Source: Bacillus sp. N13C7 (GTDB lineage: Bacteria > Bacillota > Bacilli > Bacillales > Bacillaceae). Taken from it: 52,300 bases of DNA. Where the stretch lies: NCBI RefSeq assembly GCF_026790065.1, contig NZ_JALAMO010000019.1, positions 1 through 52,300 of the forward strand. Reading direction: 5' to 3'. Position numbers and translations under genes: made by a program. Shown in pieces: positions 34,593 through 43,921 of this stretch. The notes beneath the pieces are model-generated. The model saw only the letters and a list, made by a program, of their open reading frames with translations, was not told the origin of the DNA and made no database searches. The first letter of the stretch is position 1, and each line of letters begins with the position of its first letter.

Positions 34593-34620
34593 TTGACTAA
34601 CTCTAGAAAAATGGTAATAT
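34593..34620 (+). promoter_or_regulatory. Promoter of the yclNOPQ operon
   Basis: TTGACT and TAATAT are separated by 16 bases. The Fur box begins six bases after the -10, so it covers the expected start of transcription. Confidence 0.7.
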
Positions 34621-34625
34621 GTAAA

Positions 34626-34644
34626 TGATAATGATAATCAATTA
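34626..34644 (+). promoter_or_regulatory. Fur box controlling yclNOPQ
   Basis: TGATAATGATAATCAATTA fits the 7-1-7 Fur motif TGATAAT-N-ATTATCA at 13 of its 14 specified positions. Placement over the start of transcription predicts repression by Fur when iron is plentiful, in line with petrobactin uptake genes being iron-regulated in B. subtilis. Confidence 0.9.
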
Positions 34645-34721
34645 CTATATGGCCATATTGTTTTGAGTCCTTGCGGAGTAGGAGATACGTTCTTTTTGCT
34701 GTAAGGATGTAAGGAGGCAGC

Positions 34722-35672
34722 ATGAAGCTACGTTACTTATTCATTCTACTTATCATATTAGCAGTCACATCTGTATTTATCGGCGTAGAAGATCTGACGC
34801 CGCTTGATCTCTATGATTTGAGCAAACAAGAGGCATCAACGCTGTTTGCAAGCCGTTTGCCGCGATTGATCAGCATTATCATCGCGGGCTTAAGCATGAG
34901 CATCTGCGGTTTGATTATGCAGCAGATCAGCAGAAACAAATTTGTGTCACCGACAACGGCGGGCACGATGGATTGGGCCCGGCTCGGCATTTTAATTTCC
35001 TTGCTGCTGTTTACATCCGCCAGCCCTTTAATCAAAATGCTGGTTGCGTTTGTCTTTGCTCTGGCAGGAAATTTTCTGTTTATGAAAATCCTTGAAAGAA
35101 TCAAGTTTAACGACACCATCTTTATTCCGCTCGTCGGTTTAATGCTCGGGAATATCGTCAGTTCAATCGCGACATTTATCGCATATAAATATGACTTGAT
35201 CCAGAATGTGTCATCATGGCTTCAGGGAGACTTCTCTTTAGTCGTGCAAGGAAGATACGAGCTTCTTTATCTGAGTATTCCGCTCGTCATCATTGCCTAT
35301 ATATATGCGGATAAATTCACATTGGCCGGTATGGGAGAAAGCTTTTCTGTCAACCTCGGCCTGAAGTACAAGCGGGTAGTGAACATCGGGCTCATTATCG
35401 TGTCCCTGATCACGTCTCTTGTCATTTTGACTGTCGGTATGCTGCCGTTTCTCGGTTTAATCATCCCGAATATTGTATCGATTTACAGAGGAGACAATCT
35501 GAAGAGCAGCCTTCCGCATACTGCGCTGTTGGGAGCGGTTTTTGTGCTGTTTTGCGATATTTTGGGCAGAGTCATTATCTTCCCTTATGAAATCTCGATT
35601 GGCCTGATGGTCGGAATCATCGGCAGCGGCATTTTCCTGTTTATGCTGTTAAGGAGAAAAGCGTATGCGTAA
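34722..35672 (+). CDS. yclN: Petrobactin ABC importer, permease YclN
   Basis: This 316-residue iron-siderophore permease of the FecCD family has about nine or ten membrane helices and the usual GLSMSICGLIMQQISRN motif near residues 56-72. With YclO it forms the channel for ferric petrobactin (a 3,4-catecholate siderophore). The ATG at 34722 has AAGGAGG eight bases upstream. First gene of the Fur-controlled operon; it overlaps yclO by eight bases. Confidence 0.95.
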   Translation: MKLRYLFILLIILAVTSVFIGVEDLTPLDLYDLSKQEASTLFASRLPRLISIIIAGLSMSICGLIMQQISRNKFVSPTTAGTMDWARLGILISLLLFTSASPLIKMLVAFVFALAGNFLFMKILERIKFNDTIFIPLVGLMLGNIVSSIATFIAYKYDLIQNVSSWLQGDFSLVVQGRYELLYLSIPLVIIAYIYADKFTLAGMGESFSVNLGLKYKRVVNIGLIIVSLITSLVILTVGMLPFLGLIIPNIVSIYRGDNLKSSLPHTALLGAVFVLFCDILGRVIIFPYEISIGLMVGIIGSGIFLFMLLRRKAYA

Positions 35673-36612
35673 CCAGATGAAAATTGCGTTGCTCGTTGGT
35701 TTAGCCTTGATATGCATTGGCTTGTTTCTGTTTTACGACTTAGGCAATTGGGATTACACCCTGCCGAGACGAATCAAAAAGGTCGCTGCCATTGTGCTGA
35801 CAGGGGGAGCGATTGCGTTTTCGACCATGATCTTTCAAACGATTACGAACAACCGCATCCTGACGCCGAGCATCTTGGGCCTTGATTCTCTCTACATGCT
35901 GATTCAGACCGGCATTATCTTTTTGTTCGGGTCTGCAAATATTGTCATCATGAATAAAAACATCAACTTTATCATCTCTGTTCTGCTGATGATTCTGTTT
36001 TCCCTTGTTCTGTATCAGATCATGTTCAAGGGAGAGGGGAGAAATATCTTTTTCCTTCTGCTCGTCGGAATCGTGTTTGGCACGCTGTTCAGCAGCCTGT
36101 CTTCCTTTATGCAGATGCTGATTGATCCGAATGAGTTCCAAGTGGTGCAGGACAAGATGTTTGCCAGCTTTAACAACGTCAATACGGATTTGTTATGGCT
36201 CGCGTTCATCATTTTCCTGCTGACAGGCATTTATGTCTGGCGTTTTACAAAGTTTTTTGACGTGCTGTCGCTCGGGCGAGAGCACGCCGTGAATTTGGGC
36301 ATTGACTACGACAAAGTGGTGAAGCAGATGCTGGTCGTGGTTGCGATCCTTGTTTCTGTTTCAACCGCGCTAGTCGGGCCGATTATGTTCTTAGGCCTTC
36401 TAGTCGTCAACCTGGCGAGAGAATTCCTGAAGACATATAAGCATTCATACTTAATCGCAGGCTCCGTCTTCATCAGTATCATTGCGCTTGTCGGAGGGCA
36501 GTTTGTGGTTGAGAGAGTGTTTACCTTCTCAACGACGCTGAGCGTCATTATTAATTTTGCCGGCGGGATTTATTTTATCTACTTGCTGTTAAAGGAGAAT
36601 AAATCATGGTAG
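35665..36612 (+). CDS. yclO: Petrobactin ABC importer, permease YclO
   Basis: This 315-residue second FecCD-family permease is related to YclN and has about nine helices. The MQTI-type motif appears as GAIAFSTMIFQTITNNRIL, and the last third (VGPIMFLGLLVVNLAREF) contains the ATPase-contact loop. It overlaps both yclN (8 bases) and yclP (7 bases), so the three proteins are probably made in fixed ratio. Ferric petrobactin as substrate comes from the known B. subtilis system (also named FpbO). Confidence 0.95.
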   Translation: MRNQMKIALLVGLALICIGLFLFYDLGNWDYTLPRRIKKVAAIVLTGGAIAFSTMIFQTITNNRILTPSILGLDSLYMLIQTGIIFLFGSANIVIMNKNINFIISVLLMILFSLVLYQIMFKGEGRNIFFLLLVGIVFGTLFSSLSSFMQMLIDPNEFQVVQDKMFASFNNVNTDLLWLAFIIFLLTGIYVWRFTKFFDVLSLGREHAVNLGIDYDKVVKQMLVVVAILVSVSTALVGPIMFLGLLVVNLAREFLKTYKHSYLIAGSVFISIIALVGGQFVVERVFTFSTTLSVIINFAGGIYFIYLLLKENKSW

Positions 36613-37364
36613 AGGTCAAAAATGTAAGCAAACAATACGGCGGGAAAGTTGTCCTTGAAGAGACGTCAGTCACCATACAAAAAGGCAAGATTACCTCGTT
36701 TATCGGTCCTAACGGCGCCGGCAAAAGCACGCTGCTGTCTATTATGAGCCGCCTGATCAAAAAGGATTCCGGCGAGATTTTTATAGACGGGCAAGAGATT
36801 GGCTCCTGCGACAGCAAAGAGCTTGCCAAAAAAATGAGCATTTTGAAGCAGGCGAATCAAATCAATATCAGGCTCACCATCAAAGACCTCGTCAGTTTCG
36901 GCAGATTTCCGTACTCACAGGGCCGGCTGACAGAGGAAGACTGGGTTCATATCAACCAGGCGATCGGCTATATGAAGCTGGAAGACATTCAGGACAAATA
37001 TCTGGATCAGCTGAGTGGCGGACAGTGCCAGAGGGCATTTATCGCCATGGTCATTGCCCAGGACACCGATTATATCTTTCTGGATGAGCCGCTGAACAAC
37101 CTGGATATGAAACATTCAGTTGAAATTATGAAACTGCTGAAACGGCTGGTAGAGGAGCTTGGAAAAACAATCGTGATCGTCATTCATGATATCAATTTCG
37201 CATCCGTCTACTCCGATCATATCGTGGCTTTGAAAAACGGCCGAATCGTAAAAGAGGGCCCGCCTGAGGAGATTATAGAAACCTCTGTGCTTGAGGAAAT
37301 CTATGATATGACAATCCCGATTCAGACGATTGATAATCAAAGAATAGGTGTTTATTTTTCTTAA
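36606..37364 (+). CDS. yclP: Petrobactin ABC importer, ATPase YclP
   Basis: This 252-residue ATPase of the iron-siderophore group has Walker A GPNGAGKST (about residues 34-42), signature LSGGQCQRAF, Walker B YIFLDEPLNNLD and switch VIHD. It drives import through YclN-YclO. The start lies within the end of yclO with AAAGGAGAATAA just upstream. Confidence 0.96.
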   Translation: MVEVKNVSKQYGGKVVLEETSVTIQKGKITSFIGPNGAGKSTLLSIMSRLIKKDSGEIFIDGQEIGSCDSKELAKKMSILKQANQINIRLTIKDLVSFGRFPYSQGRLTEEDWVHINQAIGYMKLEDIQDKYLDQLSGGQCQRAFIAMVIAQDTDYIFLDEPLNNLDMKHSVEIMKLLKRLVEELGKTIVIVIHDINFASVYSDHIVALKNGRIVKEGPPEEIIETSVLEEIYDMTIPIQTIDNQRIGVYFS

Positions 37365-37385
37365 AATATAGAAGAGGTGAAAAGC

Positions 37386-38342
37386 ATGAAAAAGTTTGCA
37401 TTATTATTCATCGCTTTGGTGACGGCTGTTGTCATTTCTGCATGCGGAAACCAAAGTACAAGCAGCAGCAAAGGTTCTGATTCTAAAGATGAACAAATCA
37501 CAGTGAAACACCAATTAGATAAAAACGGCACAAAAGTGCCAAAGAATCCCAAAAAAGTCGTTGTATTTGATTTTGGCAGCTTAGATACGTTAGATAAACT
37601 TGGTCTTGATGATAAAGTAGCGGGCCTGCCGAAACAAGCCCTTCCTAAATATCTGTCCAAATTCAAAGATGACAAATATGCTGATGTCGGAAGCTTAAAA
37701 GAGCCAGACTTTGAAAAAGTAGCGGAGTTAGACCCTGACTTGATCATTATCTCAGGCAGACAATCTGAGTCTTACAAAGAATTCTCTGGAATTGCGCCGA
37801 CGATTTACCTTGGCGTAGACACAGCGAAATACATGGAATCATTTAAATCAGATGCACAAACAATCGGAAAAATCTTTGATAAAGAAGATGAAGTAAAAGA
37901 CGAACTTGCAACAATTGATAACTCAATTGAAGATCTTAAGAAAAAAGCTGAAAAGCTGAACAAAAACGGTCTTGTGATTATGGCGAACGACGGCAAAATC
38001 AGCGCCTTTGGTTCTAAATCAAGATACGGCCTGATCCACGACGTATTCGGCGTGACTCCGGCTGATAAAAACATCAAAGCATCTACTCACGGACAAAGTG
38101 TTTCTTATGAGTACATCTCAAAAACAAACCCTGATTACTTGTTTGTTATTGACCGCGGTACAGCAATCGGAGAAACATCATCTACAAAACAAGTTGTTGA
38201 AAATGATTATGTCAAAAACGTAAACGCAGTGAAAAATGATCATGTCGTTTACCTTGATTCTGCTACTTGGTACTTATCAGGAGGCGGACTTGAGTCGATG
38301 ACGCAAATGATTAAAGAAGTAAAAGACGGTTTAGAGAAGTAA
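37386..38342 (+). CDS. yclQ: Petrobactin-binding lipoprotein YclQ
   Basis: This 318-residue periplasmic-binding-protein-like lipoprotein (FecB family) has its lipobox ISAC with Cys20. A short Ser/Asp-rich linker follows, then two lobes joined by a long helix (about residues 165-195, KDELATIDNSIEDLKKKAEKL). It captures ferric petrobactin outside the cell for YclNOP. The ATG at 37386 follows AGAGGTGAAAAGC; an in-frame GTG nine bases upstream lies within the ribosome site. A strong terminator ends the operon. Confidence 0.95.
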   Translation: MKKFALLFIALVTAVVISACGNQSTSSSKGSDSKDEQITVKHQLDKNGTKVPKNPKKVVVFDFGSLDTLDKLGLDDKVAGLPKQALPKYLSKFKDDKYADVGSLKEPDFEKVAELDPDLIIISGRQSESYKEFSGIAPTIYLGVDTAKYMESFKSDAQTIGKIFDKEDEVKDELATIDNSIEDLKKKAEKLNKNGLVIMANDGKISAFGSKSRYGLIHDVFGVTPADKNIKASTHGQSVSYEYISKTNPDYLFVIDRGTAIGETSSTKQVVENDYVKNVNAVKNDHVVYLDSATWYLSGGGLESMTQMIKEVKDGLEK

Positions 38343-38345
38343 AAC

Positions 38346-38383
38346 CAAAAAGAGCCTCCGCTTAATAGCGGGGCTCTTTTTTA
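38346..38383. terminator. Bidirectional terminator between yclQ and ycnB
   Basis: AAAAAGAGCC-CCGCT pairs with AGCGG-GGCTCTTTTTT around a four-base loop, with T runs available on both strands. It lies between the convergent stops of yclQ and ycnB. Confidence 0.85.
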
Positions 38384-38387
38384 TGGA

Positions 38388-39806
38388 TCAGCGTGCCGGC
38401 TGCTGTTCGGCAGGCCGCTGAGGTTTCTTTAATGTGAATGAGAGAAGGAAGCCGGCAAGTGCAATGCAGGCTGCCACGATAAAAGCGGCGTTCATGCCGT
38501 GCAGGGCGGCGTGCTTCACATTTGTCGTGCCTGCGTGAGCCGCCTGGTTGCTCATCACGGATACCAATAGTGCGGTTCCGATCGAGCCGCCGACTTGGCG
38601 AATCGTGTTGTTCATCGCTGTTCCGTGCGGAATCAGATGGCGCGGCAGCGCATTGATTCCGGCTGTCGTCACCGGCATCATGATCATGGCGGTGCCTAAG
38701 AGACGAACGGTATACAACACTACAATCCAAGCAAGTGATGTATGTTCGGTCAGCTGCATAAATGGCAGCGATGTCAGGAAGATGATGCAGAAACCGGCAA
38801 TCGCCAGCCCTCTTCCGCCGACACGGTCAAAGATTCTGCCGATAATCGGTGACATGAAGCCCATCACGACGGCTCCCGGAAGAAGCATAAGCCCTGTATC
38901 AAAAGCTGTGACGTCTCTGACGTTTTGTGTATAAAGCGGCAGGATGGTTTCCGTACCGATTAATAATGCAAAGACAAGCGTTCCAAGCAGTGTTGTTAAG
39001 CTGAACACGCCAAACGTAAAGACACGGAATTCGAGCATCGGTTTTTCAAGCTTCATTTGTCTTGTAATAAACAAGAGCAGTGCGATGATACCCACCAGCA
39101 ATGATATCAAGACGGTTGAACTGGTCCAGCCGTAAGAGCCGACGCTTGAGAAGCCGTACAGAAGGCCGCCGAATCCAAAAGTTGAAAGGATGACTGATAG
39201 AATATCAATCTTTGTTTTTCTTAAAGTCGTCACGTTCTTCATCAGAATGCTGGCAAGAATTAAATCAATCACAGCAAACGGAAGAATGATATAAAACAGT
39301 GATCTCCAAGAGAAAGCTTCGACTGCCCATCCGGAAAGAGTCGGTCCGATCGCAGGCGCGAACGAGATGACCAATCCGACCATACCCATGGCCTGGCCGC
39401 GCTTTTCAATCGGAAAGATCGTCAGGAATACGGTTTGCATGAGCGGCATCATAATCCCGGCTCCGGCCGCTTGAATAATGCGGGCTGCCAGCAGAACCGG
39501 GAAGTTCGGCGCGAACGCTCCGACGACTGTTCCGGCAGTGAAAATACTCATCGCTGTAATGAGCAGCGCCCGGCTCGTGAATTTCTCAATTAAAAAGGCG
39601 GTAATCGGAATTAAAATCCCATTGGTTAACATAAACGAAGTGGTCAGCCATTGCGCTTGGTTGGCATCGACATTGAAATCCCTCATGATATGGGGAAGTG
39701 CGGTAATTAACAGCGTCTGATTCAAAATCGCGACAAACGCCCCTGCTAACAAAATGCCGACAATGACAGAACGGTTAAAAGGTTTTTGTTCAATACTTGT
39801 GTCCAA
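38388..39806 (-). CDS. ycnB: EmrB/QacA-type multidrug MFS transporter YcnB
   Basis: This 472-residue major facilitator protein of the DHA2 (14-helix) drug-efflux family carries ITALPHIMRDF in the first helix region, the motif A-like loop EKFTSRALLI, and a motif C pattern around GPTLSGW. It resembles lincomycin-resistance LmrB-type pumps. The start is TTG at 39806 with GAAGGGAT seven bases upstream. It is transcribed with its TetR-type regulator ycnC, 19 bases downstream of it. Substrate unknown. Confidence 0.9.
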   Translation of the reverse strand: MDTSIEQKPFNRSVIVGILLAGAFVAILNQTLLITALPHIMRDFNVDANQAQWLTTSFMLTNGILIPITAFLIEKFTSRALLITAMSIFTAGTVVGAFAPNFPVLLAARIIQAAGAGIMMPLMQTVFLTIFPIEKRGQAMGMVGLVISFAPAIGPTLSGWAVEAFSWRSLFYIILPFAVIDLILASILMKNVTTLRKTKIDILSVILSTFGFGGLLYGFSSVGSYGWTSSTVLISLLVGIIALLLFITRQMKLEKPMLEFRVFTFGVFSLTTLLGTLVFALLIGTETILPLYTQNVRDVTAFDTGLMLLPGAVVMGFMSPIIGRIFDRVGGRGLAIAGFCIIFLTSLPFMQLTEHTSLAWIVVLYTVRLLGTAMIMMPVTTAGINALPRHLIPHGTAMNNTIRQVGGSIGTALLVSVMSNQAAHAGTTNVKHAALHGMNAAFIVAACIALAGFLLSFTLKKPQRPAEQQPAR

Positions 39807-39825
39807 TACATATCCCTTCTTTTCT

Positions 39826-40704
39826 CTAAGTAATTAACAGTGTTTTTAACATCGAAACGGGCTGTGTTAAAACACCGGTTTGTTCCAGATAGCCAATCAG
39901 TGATTTGAGTAAAAAAGTGCGGGGTTCTTCCTTCTTCGCTTCTTCCTCCAGCATGGCGGCTGCGGATGCCAGTTCATCTACGTCATAGTCCGCGGCTGGC
40001 AGGGAAGAAATGCTTTTATGTAATTCCTTCAGGCTTTCCGACAATAGGGCTGATTTATCCTTTGGCTTGCAGGAGGATGCTGAATGAATATAAAGCTCGA
40101 TGGCTTCATGCGGAAGAAGAGACTGCCGGGTTTCCTTGTTTTTGACAATCTGATTGAGGGTGCTGATGATAAACTCCGCGATCGGGTCAAGCTCAAGCGG
40201 TTTTTCCTCTATTTTGATCAGCATTAAAAACTCACGCATCATGCCGTGAAGAATGATCACCAAATCCCACACAAACGGGAGAATGGCTTCTCCATACGCC
40301 TGGATCAGCGAATCGCGGTGCCAGCAGATAATCGTTGATCTGGTCTGATAAATATGCTGTTTGACCCGGTCATTATGCAGCTTGGGATTTCCGTAGGTCA
40401 GCATATTGAAAAACTGCTGATTCCGCCTGAAGCCTTCCAGCTCCATTTTGACCTTTTGCGTCAAACGCTCCTCCGGTGTCAGTGAAGTATTTTCCTGCAG
40501 TCTTGAGGCCGCGGCCACCATTTGTTTCTGGTTAAATGACAGCAGCTCCAAAAGCAGATCTTCCTTAGATTGAAACAGCTTATATATCGAAGCTTTTGAC
40601 ATCTTGCATTCTTCTGCGATCGCCTGCATGGAAACAGACGTAAAATCCTTTTCCGAAAAAAGCTTTCGCGCAGCTAGCAAGATATCTGTTTTTTTATCAA
40701 GCAT
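39826..40704 (-). CDS. ycnC: TetR-family regulator YcnC
   Basis: This 292-residue TetR-type regulator has the DNA-binding helices at about residues 22-50 ([29 protein letters not shown]) and a long ligand domain, larger than the usual 200 residues, ending in an Ala/Glu-rich helix. The start ATG at 40704 has AAGGAAG eight bases upstream; the frame continues upstream into the promoter. It probably represses its own operon with the efflux pump ycnB; a perfect palindrome lies just downstream of its promoter. Confidence 0.88.
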   Translation of the reverse strand: MLDKKTDILLAARKLFSEKDFTSVSMQAIAEECKMSKASIYKLFQSKEDLLLELLSFNQKQMVAAASRLQENTSLTPEERLTQKVKMELEGFRRNQQFFNMLTYGNPKLHNDRVKQHIYQTRSTIICWHRDSLIQAYGEAILPFVWDLVIILHGMMREFLMLIKIEEKPLELDPIAEFIISTLNQIVKNKETRQSLLPHEAIELYIHSASSCKPKDKSALLSESLKELHKSISSLPAADYDVDELASAAAMLEEEAKKEEPRTFLLKSLIGYLEQTGVLTQPVSMLKTLLIT

Positions 40705-40740
40705 CTCATGGCTTCCTTCTTTCTTGAACATTAGAAAACC

Positions 40741-40763
40741 CATTGGTTCACAGAAAACCAATG
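40741..40763. promoter_or_regulatory. Candidate YcnC operator
   Basis: CATTGGTT and AACCAATG form a perfect eight-base inverted repeat with a seven-base spacer (CACAGAA). It lies 16 to 38 bases downstream of the -10 of the ycnC promoter, where a bound TetR-family dimer would block transcription. Assignment to YcnC is by position. Confidence 0.55.
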
Positions 40764-40778
40764 AGTAACAATGAAAAA

Positions 40779-40808
40779 ATTTTACCAAATAAACTAAATA
40801 GAAGTCAA
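40779..40808 (-). promoter_or_regulatory. Sigma-A promoter of ycnC-ycnB
   Basis: On the minus strand, TTGACT (40808-40803) and TAAAAT (40784-40779) are separated by 18 bases, about 75 bases before the ycnC start codon. Confidence 0.65.
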
Positions 40809-40830
40809 TGGATTTTAACCGGACAATTGA

Positions 40831-40858
40831 AAGGCCTGCCGGAAAATCCGACAGGCCG
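40831..40858 (-). terminator. Probable terminator of ycnE-ycnD
   Basis: On the minus strand, GGCCTG-CGGA pairs with TCCG-CAGGCC (one mismatch, short loop) followed by TTTCAATT. The T tract is weak, so some read-through towards ycnC is possible. Confidence 0.5.
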
Positions 40859-40866
40859 GGTGATAC

Positions 40867-41616
40867 TTATTTTTCAACTTTAAATCCTTGTTTCTCAAGC
40901 ATTTCACGGATATGCGGATAGTACAGGCGCTCATAGTAGGAAGCGATGCTCTGTGACCAGTTTCTCGTTTCTTTTCCGTTTGTCCGTTTATTCATGTATT
41001 CAGACATCTGCTCATCATATGCCTGAATGTGAGACGTCAGCTCATCTTGATTCAAATATGTTTCCTGATGATTGACTGCTTCCTGCGGAAGGCGCGGTTT
41101 TTTCGCTGAACGGTCGGCAGGATGGCCAATAACAAGGCCGGATAAAGGAAACACGTATTTCGGAAGCTCAAGAAGTTCGATCAGCTCTTGAGGGTTTCCG
41201 CGAACCGCGCCGATCGGAACTGTGCCAAGTCCGAGTGACTCAGCCGCTGCAGTGGCTGTGCCGAGGGCGATGCCAGCGTCTACTGCGCCGACAAGGACAG
41301 ATTCTAAGCCATTTGTGATTTCCATTTTGAAATCATTCAGATCCTCAAGCGCGATTTTGGCCCGGTTGAAGTCTGCGCAGAACAGCAGGAAAACAGGAGC
41401 CTGGTCAATCCAAGGCTGCCCGCCTGCAAGCTCGGAGATTTTCTTTTTGCGCTCTTTATCCTGCACTGTGATCACAGTCACTTGCTGCCCGTTGATAGAA
41501 GATGGCGCTGATTGCACTGCTTGAATGATTTGGTCCAATTGTTCCTGGGCTACAGGCTCGTCTGTATAGCTGCGAATCGAGCGGTGGTCTGTTAATGATT
41601 TGATGACTTCATTCAT
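40867..41616 (-). CDS. ycnD: FMN-dependent NAD(P)H oxidoreductase (NfrA2-like)
   Basis: This 249-residue nitroreductase-family flavoprotein of the NfsA/FRP type carries the N-terminal DHRSIRSYTDEPV motif, an FMN-binding PSSINGQQVTVI segment and a GLGTVPIGAVR loop. It reduces FMN, nitro compounds or quinones with NAD(P)H; B. subtilis YcnD is known as NfrA2. The ATG at 41616 follows GGAAAGGGTG. It sits 16 bases downstream of ycnE in one operon. Confidence 0.92.
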   Translation of the reverse strand: MNEVIKSLTDHRSIRSYTDEPVAQEQLDQIIQAVQSAPSSINGQQVTVITVQDKERKKKISELAGGQPWIDQAPVFLLFCADFNRAKIALEDLNDFKMEITNGLESVLVGAVDAGIALGTATAAAESLGLGTVPIGAVRGNPQELIELLELPKYVFPLSGLVIGHPADRSAKKPRLPQEAVNHQETYLNQDELTSHIQAYDEQMSEYMNKRTNGKETRNWSQSIASYYERLYYPHIREMLEKQGFKVEK

Positions 41617-41632
41617 ATGGGACACCCTTTCC

Positions 41633-41920
41633 TTATTCGCTAAGCTCTGTGCGGACAACATCAAGAGGAGCGCTCAGCAGTTCTTTTCCTTTTGCGACAA
41701 ATCCTTGGAAATGCGCAGTTTCATTGTGGAATTTCATCGCTGCTTCATCTTTCCATTGTTCAAGCATCACAAATGTATTTTCTTCTCCTACTTTTTCAAA
41801 CAGGTCGTATTGCGCGTTGCCTTCCTCAGCTCTTGAATGCTGAACAAGCGATTGCGCCTCGTTCAAAAATTCCTCGCGTTTTTCTGGTTTTACTTTGATA
41901 TAAGCCTGTAATACGATCAT
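41633..41920 (-). CDS. ycnE: Antibiotic-biosynthesis-monooxygenase-like protein YcnE
   Basis: This 95-residue ABM-domain protein forms a dimeric alpha-beta barrel in relatives; the pattern is VLQAYIKVKPEKREEFL, then AEEGNAQYDLFEKV, then VMLEQWKDEAAMKFHN. Such proteins act on quinone-like or aromatic substrates or serve as heme/quinone monooxygenases. Being co-transcribed with a quinone/nitroreductase (ycnD), it may help to detoxify electrophiles (inference). The ATG at 41920 has a perfect GGAGGAG site. Confidence 0.9.
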   Translation of the reverse strand: MIVLQAYIKVKPEKREEFLNEAQSLVQHSRAEEGNAQYDLFEKVGEENTFVMLEQWKDEAAMKFHNETAHFQGFVAKGKELLSAPLDVVRTELSE

Positions 41921-41953
41921 CTCAATCTCCTCCATCGTTATGCTGAATTTATT

Positions 41954-41971
41954 GTTCGAATTTAATCGAAC
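41954..41971. promoter_or_regulatory. Perfect palindrome upstream of ycnE
   Basis: GTTCGA-ATTTAA-TCGAAC is an inverted repeat of six-base arms around a six-base centre, located 34 bases before the ycnE start codon and 90 bases before yczG. It is a likely repressor site for ycnED; YczG or a MarR/DUF24-type thiol sensor elsewhere are possible binders. Confidence 0.5.
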
Positions 41972-42025
41972 TAACTGTAACATGTAATCAAAATGAGGTA
42001 AAGAAAAAACCCTTAAATAGTAAAA

Positions 42026-42054
42026 TTGTCATTCTAATAGTTGTGTGATACATT
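42026..42054 (+). promoter_or_regulatory. Sigma-A promoter of yczG, with predicted start at the ATG
   Basis: TTGTCA (42026-42031) and TACATT (42049-42054) are 17 bases apart. Counting seven bases from the end of the -10 puts +1 at 42061, the A of the yczG start codon, implying an mRNA without a 5' leader. Confidence 0.55.
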
Positions 42055-42060
42055 TGTGTC

Positions 42061-42375
42061 ATGAACATTCCAAACCATCCAGAAACAGAAACGTTGCAGC
42101 TGACAAAGGTCCTTCACGCACTGAGTGATCCGCTTCGTTTAGAGCTCGTCAAGCAATTGGCTGAAGCGAAAGAAAAAACGTGCAGCACATGTGCGGATGT
42201 ACAGGTTGCCAAATCGACCTTGTCGCATCATTTTAAAGTGTTAAGAGAATCAGGCATCGCTCAAGTTCGCATAGAAGGAAAGCGCCGATATTATTCGCTT
42301 CGGGCTGAAGACCTTGAAAAGGCATTTCCGGGCCTGCTTGAAGCTGTGCTGAATGTGGACCAGGACCGCTGGTGA
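42061..42375 (+). CDS. yczG: ArsR-family transcriptional regulator YczG
   Basis: This 104-residue ArsR-type winged-helix protein has [14 protein letters not shown] in the first helices and the recognition segment [17 protein letters not shown] at about residues 49-65, followed by the wing [11 protein letters not shown]. Cysteines in CSTC just before the recognition helix suggest a redox or metal sensor, but the canonical ArsR metal site (ELCVCDL) is absent. There is no ribosome binding site before the ATG, and the promoter position suggests a leaderless transcript. It is divergent from ycnED and may regulate it. Confidence 0.88.
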
Positions 42376-42376
42376 A

Positions 42377-43875
<1,499 letters not shown>

Positions 43876-43921
43876 AAAAGAAATCAGAATGATAAGAAAA
43901 TAACGACAGGGGGACATTTAC

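Larger units (their letters stand above)
34339..34721. other. 383-base intergenic region between divergent yclM and yclN
   Basis: This AT-rich gap holds the yclM promoter (34385-34413), the yclN promoter (34593-34620) with an overlapping Fur box (34626-34644), and about 180 bases between the two promoters with no open frame of note. A 15-codon ATG frame near 34497 lacks a ribosome site. There is no conserved leader such as a riboswitch that I can recognise. Confidence 0.7.

Noticed and set aside
34582..34595. AATATT repeats near the yclN promoter as a regulator site
   Set aside because: AATATT is self-complementary and common in such AT-rich DNA; the Fur box next to the promoter explains regulation better.
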